Below are positions 8,618 to 15,599 of a stretch of 64,000 nucleotides of DNA, one piece after another (within the stretch, counting starts at the first letter, position 1; each line of letters begins with the position of its first letter). The stretch covers positions 62,001 through 126,000 of the forward strand of contig NZ_PNRF01000013.1 in NCBI RefSeq assembly GCF_002879615.1, given 5' to 3'. The position numbers and the translations under genes were made by a program. The DNA is from Billgrantia endophytica (GTDB lineage Bacteria; Pseudomonadota; Gammaproteobacteria; Pseudomonadales; Halomonadaceae). Below the pieces are notes generated by a model, which did no database searches, was not told the DNA's origin, and was given only the letters and a program-made list of their open reading frames with translations.

Positions 8618-8956
8618 ATGTTAGATATCACCTTCATCACCAATGACAACAAGACCATTTCCGCCCCGGAGGATTCCAATCTGCTGCGTGTCTCGCTGCG
8701 TGAAAAAGGCGGAATCCCCTTCAAGTGTGGTGGTGGCCTCTGCGGCACCTGCAAGTGCCGTATCGAGGAAGGCATCGAGAACACCGATGCCGTGAAGAAG
8801 AAGGAAGAGAAGCTGCTGAAACCGGATGAGATCGAGCAGGGCTACCGTCTGGCCTGCCAGACCTTCCTCTCGGGCAGCGTCAAGGTCTCCTGGGAAGAGG
8901 GCAAGACCGGCAAACCCTCGGCAGCCCGGCAGGTACGGCCGAAGACAGAGGCATAA
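8618..8956 (+). CDS. [2Fe-2S] ferredoxin
   Basis: A 112-residue plant-type ferredoxin with cluster ligands Cys37, Cys42, Cys45 and Cys80 in the CGGGLCGTCKC and YRLACQ motifs, plus a further Cys47. The charged segment at about 58-70 (VKKKEEKLLKPDEIE) is probably a surface docking region. It carries electrons from the reductase encoded just upstream to a terminal oxidase. The start has AGAGAGGT upstream. The C-terminal tail rich in Lys, Pro and Arg is not part of the fold. Confidence 0.92.
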   Translation: MLDITFITNDNKTISAPEDSNLLRVSLREKGGIPFKCGGGLCGTCKCRIEEGIENTDAVKKKEEKLLKPDEIEQGYRLACQTFLSGSVKVSWEEGKTGKPSAARQVRPKTEA

Positions 8957-9051
8957 GCCCCGGGATGCCTTCGGGCAGTAGCGGAAACAACGGATGACGC
9001 GCGGCGAAATTTTCCATGCCCGCTGGCGATTCAGCAATCTTGCGAGGTCAT

Positions 9052-9855
9052 ATGATACGCGTTGGACTCATAGGCTATGGCACGGCCGGCAGGGATGTCG
9101 CGGACGCCATCCTGGCCGGCCGGGCCGGCGACAGCGAGCTGACCAGCATTCTGGTCAGGAACGCAGGCAAGCTGGACGGCCTTGATATTGAAGGATGCCA
9201 GCTCACCGACAGTGCGGCGCAGTTCTTCGCCAGACAGCACGATGTGGTCGTCGAAACGGCAGGCCACGACGCGGTTCGGCTCTATGCACAAAAGGCGCTG
9301 GAGCATGGCAGCGACTTCATGGTCGTCTCGGTAGGCGCCTTCTGCGACCAGGGGCTGCTGGACCGGGTGACCGCTACCGCCAGGGCCCATGGCAGGCGTG
9401 TACTCATACCGTCTGCGGCCATAGCCGGCCTCGACCGTATTGCGGCAGCCGCACAGGGACCACTCGCCAGCGTGACACTGACGACCAGGAAGCCCGTGAA
9501 GGCCTGGCGAGGGACCTTTGCCGAGGAGGTCGTCGATCTCGAGACGGTCAGTCAGCCCACACTGATCTTCGAAGGTAATGCGCGCGAATCCTCCCGTGTG
9601 TTTCCCGAAAGCGTCAACGTCTCGGCCGCCCTGAGCCTGGCTGGCGTCGGTTTCGAGTCGACACGGGTACGAGTCCTGGTCGATCCCACGATCGAGAAGA
9701 ACGTGCATGAAGTCGCCGCCGAGGGCCTGTTCGGCGAGGTTCGGATCGACGTCCGGAACACGCCATCTCCCAACAACCCAAAGACTGGCCACATCGTGGC
9801 GATGAGCGTCAGCCAGTCACTGAAGAACCTCACCAGCCCGCTCGTCATAGGTTGA
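9052..9855 (+). CDS. Aspartate dehydrogenase-family NAD(P)-dependent oxidoreductase
   Basis: A 267-residue protein of the L-aspartate dehydrogenase (NadX) family, which reversibly converts aspartate, NAD(P)+ and water to oxaloacetate or iminoaspartate plus ammonia. It starts with the nucleotide-binding GLIGYGTAG. The C-terminal catalytic region has NVHEVAAEG with the family histidine, and then NPKTGHIVAMSV. GAGGT lies just before the ATG; longer reading from 9016 adds 12 residues without a ribosome site. It is the last gene of the set beginning at 4489 and faces a GntR gene. In a catabolic cluster it more likely removes nitrogen from a product than makes NAD; this is inference. Confidence 0.85.
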   Translation: MIRVGLIGYGTAGRDVADAILAGRAGDSELTSILVRNAGKLDGLDIEGCQLTDSAAQFFARQHDVVVETAGHDAVRLYAQKALEHGSDFMVVSVGAFCDQGLLDRVTATARAHGRRVLIPSAAIAGLDRIAAAAQGPLASVTLTTRKPVKAWRGTFAEEVVDLETVSQPTLIFEGNARESSRVFPESVNVSAALSLAGVGFESTRVRVLVDPTIEKNVHEVAAEGLFGEVRIDVRNTPSPNNPKTGHIVAMSVSQSLKNLTSPLVIG

Positions 9856-9880
9856 CGAACCGGTCAGCTCGCTCGGCAGG

Positions 9881-10543
9881 TCAGGCCTCTGCCCTGCTGA
9901 CGTAGGCTTTCCGGGATTTCTCCAGATGGATGCGGGTAAAGTTCTCGGCCAGGTCGGCTTCTCCACTCTTCACAGCCGACAGTATGTCCTGGTGTTCTCT
10001 CAGTGCCTCTTTCGTGCGCCCCGGCAGGCTACTGCTGAGGTTTGAAAAGGCCCGCACGTAATCCTTCAGGTCGACGAGCATCTCATGAAGCTTGGGATTG
10101 CCGGAAGCCCGCCCTATCAGCTCGTTGTACCTCACATTCAGCTCTACCGCATCCTCACCGTTGCCGTTCTCCAGCGCCTCGTCCATCTCGGCCATGAGTC
10201 GATCGATTTCGGCGGCGATCCTGTCGTCGACCTTCTGTGCGGCAAGGCGGGCGGCCAACGACTCCAGCGATGCCAGGATCATGAAGACCTCGAGGATCTC
10301 CGCCTGGGTTATCTCGTTGACCACCACCCCCTTGCGTGGCACCGTACGGACAAAACGCTGGGTTTCCAGCCGGAACAATGCCTCACGAATAGGCGTACGG
10401 CTGATATTGAGTCTATCGGCCAGTACGCGCTCGACCAGGCGATCACCCGCCTTGTACTCTCCGCGCAGAATCGCGTCTTTCAAGTAGGCGTATACTTTAT
10501 CTCTAATCGGGGAGAGTTCTTCCTGCGTCCAGGGCTCTGCCAT
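9881..10543 (-). CDS. GntR-family transcriptional regulator (FadR/FCD type)
   Basis: A 220-residue regulator with an N-terminal winged helix (about 10-75; ADRLNISRTPIREAL is the recognition region) and an all-helical FCD effector domain after about 90. The start at 10543 is preferred because AAGGTG lies 6 bp ahead of it; the ATG at 10558 has no such site. It is convergent with the aspartate dehydrogenase-like gene. No GGTATACC site lies in front of it, so it probably has its own recognition sequence. FCD regulators generally respond to carboxylic or amino acids, which fits a catabolic locus. Confidence 0.93.
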   Translation of the reverse strand: MAEPWTQEELSPIRDKVYAYLKDAILRGEYKAGDRLVERVLADRLNISRTPIREALFRLETQRFVRTVPRKGVVVNEITQAEILEVFMILASLESLAARLAAQKVDDRIAAEIDRLMAEMDEALENGNGEDAVELNVRYNELIGRASGNPKLHEMLVDLKDYVRAFSNLSSSLPGRTKEALREHQDILSAVKSGEADLAENFTRIHLEKSRKAYVSRAEA

Positions 10544-10664
10544 CAGGGACACCTTCATGCGGCAAACAGGTAAAAGAGGGGCACTATATTATCACAGAGT
10601 GTCATTCCGGCATACGAGGCGCCAGGTCGTTTGACATCACGCCCTGAGCCCCGTCAAGGACGGT

Positions 10665-10701
10665 AAAAAAATGAAACCCCATCTGGCAGGGCCGATGGGG
10701 T
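10665..10701 (-). terminator. Rho-independent terminator of the creatininase operon
   Basis: On the minus strand ACCCCATC pairs with GATGGGGT around a 10-base loop (10676-10701), followed by a T-rich run (complement of the A tract at 10665-10671). It ends the transcript of the 102-residue unknown gene. Confidence 0.7.
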
Positions 10702-10744
10702 CCATACACCGGGAGGCCGGCCGTGCAGTCAATGTCGTCAACGA

Positions 10745-11053
10745 CTACAGGGGGGCGGAAACTCTCTCGAGACGCGTATCGATCGTGCCGAAAGTCACCA
10801 GTTGCTTCAGCTCTTTTCGAGCCTCTTCCACCGTTTCGAATTTTTCGAAGAACTTGATCGGCACGCTATTGGTCTGCCCGTTCTCGTCGCACTCGACGAT
10901 ACTTACCCGCTTGCCATCCGCCACCACTTCCGCAATGGTAAAGTCGGCCTTCTTCTTGTCGTAAAAATAATATTCATACGACTCGATCGGCATGATGCCC
11001 TCTTCGGGCCTGGCATCATATTCGTCAATCTTGCTTGTCAGGATGATATACAT
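10745..11053 (-). CDS. Small protein of unknown function (102 aa)
   Basis: I do not recognise this protein. It is acidic, soluble and has no cysteines apart from one in VECDENG, no signal peptide and no membrane segment. It reads as mixed beta and alpha: MYIILTSKID, YEYYFYDKKKADFTIAEV, then an amphipathic helix FFEKFETVEEARKELKQLV. The ribosome site GGAGGG before the ATG is strong, so it is a real gene. It lies 61 bp after the creatininase-family gene on the same strand and ends at a good terminator, so the two form an operon. It could be a binding or regulatory partner of that hydrolase or of the oxidase. Confidence 0.8.
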   Translation of the reverse strand: MYIILTSKIDEYDARPEEGIMPIESYEYYFYDKKKADFTIAEVVADGKRVSIVECDENGQTNSVPIKFFEKFETVEEARKELKQLVTFGTIDTRLERVSAPL

Positions 11054-11114
11054 TGCAATGCCCTCCAGTCATTTCTAGTCATTGTGTGGTAAAGGCAGGG
11101 GTGCGAAAGCCCCC

Positions 11115-11909
11115 CTATGTCAACGAGGCATTTTCCGCCGGAACCGCCACGTCGGGCGCCCCATCGAGAACCTGCCGAACCGCCGTGGCAAGGCCTTCCA
11201 GCGCCTCCTCCACGATGGCCCTGCCTATTTCGTAGCTGGCCTGGGTGGCGTCCCCGATGCAGCCGTTCCGGGTCATCTCCTCATACCGGTAGAAACCCTG
11301 CAGCGGGTTGCCAGGACGCAACCCCTCCCAGCGACCTCCCTCCACGATATCGCCCTTCTCCAGTCGCTCGGGTCTGACCAGATGGGGCGCCAGGTAATAG
11401 GCCTCCGACACTTCCCGTTCACAGCTGTGGCCATAGAGCATCGAGTGAATGTGCTTCTTCATCGCCACCTTGGCTGCCGCCGTCGTCTTGGCGTAGTAGC
11501 ACTCCACTCCCAGTTCCTGGGTAAAGGTGGCACAGGCGATGCTCAAGGTGGACTGATTACCGCCGTGCCCGTTAAGGAACAGAACCTTGGTGAGGCCATG
11601 CTGTTTCAGGGACGTCACCATGTCCCTCAATAGGGCCAGCAATGTCTCCGGGCGCAGGCTGATGGTGCCGGGGAAATTCATGTGGTGCGGTGAAATACCC
11701 ATATTGACGGTAGGCGCCACGACGACCTCGGGGTAGAGAGCGGTGGCGAGACGCTTGGCCATTTCGGTAGCCAGCACCGCATCACAGCTTTCGTTCATGT
11801 GTGGCCCGTGCTGCTCATGGGCTCCCACTGGAATGATGGCCATCCTGGCGGTTTTCAATGCATCCTCGACCTCTGGCCAGGTCATCTCGGTCAGCACATA
11901 ACTGTTCAT
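11115..11909 (-). CDS. Creatininase-family metal-dependent amidohydrolase
   Basis: A 264-residue creatininase-family enzyme. This family uses two metal ions to open cyclic amides (creatinine), deformylate purine precursors or hydrolyse peptides. Likely ligands are Glu32 and His34 in PVGAHEQHG, Asp43, His115 in LNGHGGN, and Glu164 or Glu166 in the HSCEREVSEAYY segment. The start at 11909 has GGAG upstream; the longer reading to 11969 has none. The GGTATACC operator at 12024-12035 sits 114 bp upstream, tying it to the oxidase operon. A C-N bond hydrolase in the same regulon suggests an amide or lactam intermediate; the exact substrate is unknown. Confidence 0.88.
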   Translation of the reverse strand: MNSYVLTEMTWPEVEDALKTARMAIIPVGAHEQHGPHMNESCDAVLATEMAKRLATALYPEVVVAPTVNMGISPHHMNFPGTISLRPETLLALLRDMVTSLKQHGLTKVLFLNGHGGNQSTLSIACATFTQELGVECYYAKTTAAAKVAMKKHIHSMLYGHSCEREVSEAYYLAPHLVRPERLEKGDIVEGGRWEGLRPGNPLQGFYRYEEMTRNGCIGDATQASYEIGRAIVEEALEGLATAVRQVLDGAPDVAVPAENASLT

Positions 11910-12023
11910 CCCGCTTTCTCCTTTCGGGCCTTGCTCACGCCAAGAACCAAAGCCAATCCGTCGAGGCAAGACCTTCGTATCGTCAGGTCATCAGGGTAGC
12001 ACTGGAGGCGCCATTATCGAATC

Positions 12024-12035
12024 ATGGTATACCAT
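12024..12035. promoter_or_regulatory. GGTATACC operator copy 3, upstream of the creatininase-family operon
   Basis: ATGGTATACCAT is a perfect 12-bp palindrome. It lies between the GntR gene (ending at 12081) and the creatininase-family start at 11909. Confidence 0.65.
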
Positions 12036-12080
12036 ATGCCAAAAACTAGCGGAAATGCAGCCCCCTGTAAAGCCTCTGCC

Positions 12081-12749
12081 CTATCCTGAACAAGGGGTCA
12101 GCGACAGCTGCGCCACCTGACTGGAAAGCGTGATGTGATCTTCGATCAGCTCCCTGGCGCCTTTGCGATCCCTGGCCAAGACCAGATCCACCAGCTCCTT
12201 GTGCTGCGCATCCAGCCTTCCTCTCAGCTCGGGCGAACCGGGCGCGACACGCCGATATCGATCGAACTGGTCATGCAGCTGACCGATGAAGCGCAATAGC
12301 CATACCGAGCCACAAGGCTCTACCAAGGCGTTATGGAAGCGGGAATGCAAAAACTCCCATTGATTCACCGAAGTGCTCTCGTCGGTGAGCGACAGCCGGT
12401 GGTTGGCGGCTAGCAGCTGGGATTCCCACTCGTCATCGCCGTGCTCGATGGCGCGTTCGATTGCCATGCCTTCCATCTGGCGCCGCATCTCGGTGATGTC
12501 GTCGAGCTCTCCCCGCGACAATTCCAGTACCCGAAAGCCGCGCTGGTTTTCCTGGCGCAGCAGCCCATAGGCTGCCAGCCGGTTGAGCGCTTCACGAAGC
12601 GGGCTCAACCCCACCTGATAGGTATCCTTGAGCGCGCTGATCGATAATCTTTCACCTGCACCAAACCGGCCGTTGAGCAGGTCCTGACGAAGCACCTCGA
12701 AGATCCTGCTGGATGCCGTCGCTCCTTGCTGATTGGCGTTCTTTGTCAT
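12081..12749 (-). CDS. GntR-family transcriptional regulator (FadR/FCD type), probable regulator of the GGTATACC sites
   Basis: A 222-residue GntR regulator. The winged helix covers about 10-80, with LSISALKDTYQVGLSPLREALNRL typical of the recognition region, and an FCD effector domain follows. A GGTATACC palindrome lies 30 bp before its start codon, the usual arrangement for an autoregulated GntR gene, and four further copies stand near genes within 9 kb. It is therefore the best candidate to bind all five; the other GntR gene has no such site. The effector is unknown but is probably the pathway substrate or an intermediate. Confidence 0.93.
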   Translation of the reverse strand: MTKNANQQGATASSRIFEVLRQDLLNGRFGAGERLSISALKDTYQVGLSPLREALNRLAAYGLLRQENQRGFRVLELSRGELDDITEMRRQMEGMAIERAIEHGDDEWESQLLAANHRLSLTDESTSVNQWEFLHSRFHNALVEPCGSVWLLRFIGQLHDQFDRYRRVAPGSPELRGRLDAQHKELVDLVLARDRKGARELIEDHITLSSQVAQLSLTPCSG

Positions 12750-12779
12750 GGCGTGCTTCCCACTGAGATTTTTTGGAAT

Positions 12780-12791
12780 TTGGTATACCGA
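12780..12791. promoter_or_regulatory. GGTATACC operator copy 4, in front of the GntR regulator gene
   Basis: TTGGTATACCGA, with the inner 8 bp perfect. It lies 30 bp upstream of the regulator's ATG, suggesting autoregulation. Confidence 0.6.
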
Positions 12792-12830
12792 TGCCTTGAC
12801 GTCTCTCTCCCCTACATCATACTCTAAGTC

Positions 12831-12846
12831 AAATAATCGATTATTT
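12831..12846. promoter_or_regulatory. 16-bp perfect A+T-rich palindrome
   Basis: AAATAATCGATTATTT lies in the divergent region between the GntR gene and the chromate transporter remnant. It is unrelated in sequence to the GGTATACC sites and could bind a second regulator. No other copy was seen. Confidence 0.35.
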
Positions 12847-12930
12847 CTAGAAAAAAATATTACCTGAGCCAGCTATGTCATTGTTTACGAAATCGTTTCA
12901 TCCCGACGGCAACCAAGGAGCCATTACGTC

Positions 12931-13182
12931 ATGAGCACATCGCAGCAGGGAAAGATCGTTGTCTCCTTCCTGCGAACCGGCCTGCTGGGCTTCGCAGGAG
13001 GCCCCTCCATGACTCCTTTGGTACACCAGGAAGTGGTCAAACGCCATGGTTGGCTACATCGGCTAGCGCATTGGCGGCCTGCTGGCTGCATCGGGACCGC
13101 CGCCATTGCCTCGTTGCGCTTCACACACCCCGCATTCGTTGTGCTGGGCGCTCTGTCCTATGGCGGCGTCATGCTGGGCTAG
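12931..13182 (+). pseudogene. Chromate transporter (ChrA family) remnant
   Basis: An 83-codon frame. Its first 40 codons match the start of ChrA-family transporters (VSFLRTGLLGFAGGPSMTPLVHQEVVKRHGW), and its end matches a ChrA C-terminus (FTHPAFVVLGALSYGGVMLG). The roughly 100 or more residues that should lie between are missing, so this is a gene collapsed by an internal deletion. A good AAGGAG ribosome site is kept ahead of the ATG. It is very unlikely to transport anything. Confidence 0.7.
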
Positions 13183-13412
13183 ACGATATGACAACCGGCT
13201 TCGAAGAAGCCGACAAAGGAGGAAACAGCCATGTTGCAAGACAAACTGCGATGAGCCTCGAACCCGCATAACGAGACGGTAGCCTTCATGCCAGGCATGA
13301 CGGACCAATACCGCGACAGCGCAGCTTACAAGAACAACGACTGATGGCCGTCATGATCCGAGATGACACCGACCATCGCTCCCAAGCCTGACAACACAAT
13401 AGAAGGTGGAAC

Positions 13413-14900
13413 ATGGAACAATTGGAACAGGTACAACTAACGGCATCGCACTGGGTGTTCCTGCTGGTCATTCTGGCGATTTTCGTCTCCATCGGCTTTC
13501 GCAAGGGAGTGATCATCCCTTCCATAGCCGGTATCTTCATGCTGGGCCTGCTGGCCGAGGCGCCTCATGATGGTGCGCTCAACCAGCTCATCTTTGCCGT
13601 TCAAGTCGTTTTTCGAGCCCTGCTGAATGCCGGTATCGAGCTCTTCGATATCATGCTGGTCATTGCGCTGATGGTGGCCATGCTGAAGTCGTTACAGAGC
13701 CAGGGCGCTGACCGGCTCATGGTGGCACCGATGAAGAAGCTGATGATTGGTCCCTGGACCGCCTTCTTTGTCCTCGGTGTCACCATGTACATTGCAGCGG
13801 CTTTCTTCTGGCCGACACCGGCCGTTGCCCTGGTCGGTACCGTGCTGATCCCGGTGGCCATGCAGGTTGGCCTGCCGGCGATCGGTGCTGCCATGGCAGT
13901 CAACCTCTTCGGCCACGGCATGGCGCTGTCTGCCGACCCGGTGATCCAGGGCGCCAGCCGCCTTACCGCCAGCGCCGCGGGCATCGAGACCAGCGCCCTG
14001 TTGCCCTATACCCTGCTGTTCTCGATCACGGTGGGTGTCGTGGCCATTACCATCGCCTGCCTCAACCTTCGCCGCGACATGCGCTCTGGCGTACTACAGG
14101 CGCCACAGACCGACGAGGTATTCACGCCCCAATCAGTGGGTGCCGCCGCGGTCGAAGCCGACACCATTTCGAAAACGCCTGAGCCTGAGCCTGCGCCCGG
14201 CCCCTATGCACGCTTCTTTGCCGTGGCCGTGCCGGTGATCCTGATTGGTGTCGCCGTCCTGATGATCTACCGGGCCCTGTTCGTGCCCGACCAGGCGATT
14301 CAAGGTGGCGGCGCCACGGCCCTGCTGGGCGGGACGGCCACCGTGCTGCTGGTGCTCTCGTCGTTCGCCGCGCACGGTCATCATGCCCTCGACGGCATCA
14401 GCAGCTATACCCGGGAAGGCTTCTTCTTCGCCATCAAGATCTTCGCGCCTATCATCCCCATTGCCGGCTTCTTCTTCCTGGGTCATCCGGAACATTCGGC
14501 CCAGGTCATAGGCAGCGGCTCGGCCGGTTACCTCTTCGACATCGGTAACAATATCGGTCGTTACATCGATGGCAATGTGTTCCTGCTGACCTTCGGCATG
14601 GCCTTCATCGGTCTGCTGACGGGGATGGACGGCTCCGGCTTCTCCGGCCTGCCGCTGGTGGGATCGCTGTCGGGCGCGCTAGGCACAGGCGCTGGAGTCG
14701 ATGTCCACGTACTGGCCGCACTGGGTCAGGTGGCAGCGATCTTCGCTGGCGGCGGCACCTTGGCGGCATGGGCCTTCGGCGTGGCGGCTGACGCCGGTAT
14801 CGCCGGTGTCAGCCCAGCCGCCCTGGTTCGTCGCAATTTCGTGCCGGTGATCTCGGGCATCGTGGTGGCATGTGGCCTGGCCATCATCCTGATGATATAG
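13413..14900 (+). CDS. Polytopic inner membrane transporter, substrate unknown
   Basis: A 495-residue integral membrane protein with about 12 hydrophobic segments, a cytoplasmic-looking linker at about 225-265 rich in Pro, Glu and Ala, and glycine-rich re-entrant-type motifs (LTGMDGSGFSGLPLVGSLSGALG, FFWPTPAVALVGT). The form is that of ion-coupled carboxylate permeases of the ion-transporter superfamily, but I cannot name the family. AGAAGGTGG precedes the ATG. It ends at a clear terminator (14951-14982). Its position inside the regulon region suggests it imports the pathway substrate; the nearest operator is copy 4, about 620 bp upstream. Confidence 0.8.
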   Translation: MEQLEQVQLTASHWVFLLVILAIFVSIGFRKGVIIPSIAGIFMLGLLAEAPHDGALNQLIFAVQVVFRALLNAGIELFDIMLVIALMVAMLKSLQSQGADRLMVAPMKKLMIGPWTAFFVLGVTMYIAAAFFWPTPAVALVGTVLIPVAMQVGLPAIGAAMAVNLFGHGMALSADPVIQGASRLTASAAGIETSALLPYTLLFSITVGVVAITIACLNLRRDMRSGVLQAPQTDEVFTPQSVGAAAVEADTISKTPEPEPAPGPYARFFAVAVPVILIGVAVLMIYRALFVPDQAIQGGGATALLGGTATVLLVLSSFAAHGHHALDGISSYTREGFFFAIKIFAPIIPIAGFFFLGHPEHSAQVIGSGSAGYLFDIGNNIGRYIDGNVFLLTFGMAFIGLLTGMDGSGFSGLPLVGSLSGALGTGAGVDVHVLAALGQVAAIFAGGGTLAAWAFGVAADAGIAGVSPAALVRRNFVPVISGIVVACGLAIILMI

Positions 14901-14950
14901 CCTGGATTCGGGGTCGGCGAGCACTGACCAACTGGCGGTACGACGACTGT

Positions 14951-14982
14951 CCCGGCGCCATACGGCGCCGGGATGCTCTTTA
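14951..14982 (+). terminator. Rho-independent terminator of the transporter gene
   Basis: CCCGGCGCC pairs perfectly with GGCGCCGGG around the loop ATAC, followed by a short T-rich stretch. Confidence 0.7.
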
Positions 14983-15068
14983 CACGGTGACCGCGGCGGC
15001 CACTGTCCCGACAAAACCGGATGAAACGCAGGCGGCAGGAGGGCTTGACGAAACGCTTCACGTATAAC

Positions 15069-15080
15069 ATGGTATACCAA
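15069..15080. promoter_or_regulatory. GGTATACC operator copy 5, upstream of the second ferredoxin
   Basis: ATGGTATACCAA, with the inner 8 bp perfect, 110 bp before the ferredoxin ATG. TTGACG lies at 15045-15050. A further TACCAT half-site follows at 15082-15087. Confidence 0.6.
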
Positions 15081-15190
15081 ATACCATCATGGCAACGAAT
15101 GTCTGTTGGCCCACCAGAAGATGGCATACAGACGAAACGCAGAACGGACCAAGGAAGAGAAAACCCGCTTCGAATAGCTAGGTGAATACT

Positions 15191-15532
15191 ATGCCCCTGA
15201 TCAAGATCCATAAGAATGGTGAAGTTTACGAAGGCGAGGTTCAGCCCAATACCAACCTGGTAGTGCGAGCCGGTATTCGCCAGTTCCCCTACCCTCACCT
15301 CAGCTACGGCTGCGGCATGGGCAAGTGTGCCAAATGCATGTGCCGGGTCGTGAAAGGGGGTGAGTCACTGCCAGAGCCGAACTGGAAGGAGAAGAAGATG
15401 CTGGGCTCGCGCCTCGAACAGGGCTACCGGCTCGCCTGCCAGCTCTGGGTGGAAGAGGATCTGGAACTGGCACAAGAGAGTTCCGGCGCGTCCTCAAGTC
15501 AGGGTAAGTCTGACGCCGTCACTACGTCGTAG
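15191..15532 (+). CDS. [2Fe-2S] ferredoxin, single-gene unit of the same regulon
   Basis: A 113-residue plant-type ferredoxin with ligands Cys41, Cys46, Cys49 and Cys83 in the motifs CGMGKCAKCMC and YRLACQ. It is different in sequence from the ferredoxin at 8618. The ATG at 15191 is chosen because AGGTG lies 6 bp upstream; a GTG at 15182 is possible. It has its own GGTATACC operator and its own terminator, so it is a single-gene unit controlled like the diiron oxidase operon. It may be the direct electron donor of the oxidase or of a further oxygenase outside the window. Confidence 0.9.
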   Translation: MPLIKIHKNGEVYEGEVQPNTNLVVRAGIRQFPYPHLSYGCGMGKCAKCMCRVVKGGESLPEPNWKEKKMLGSRLEQGYRLACQLWVEEDLELAQESSGASSSQGKSDAVTTS

Positions 15533-15550
15533 AAGCGCATCGACCAAGGC

Positions 15551-15584
15551 AAAAAGCCCATCAGGTCCACCTGATGGGCTTTTT
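15551..15584. terminator. Bidirectional terminator between the ferredoxin and oadB
   Basis: AAAAAGCCCATCAGG is followed after four bases by its exact reverse complement CCTGATGGGCTTTTT, giving an A tract and a T tract for both directions. It serves the ferredoxin (+) and oadB (-). Confidence 0.92.
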
Positions 15585-15599
15585 CGCGAGGCAGGAACC

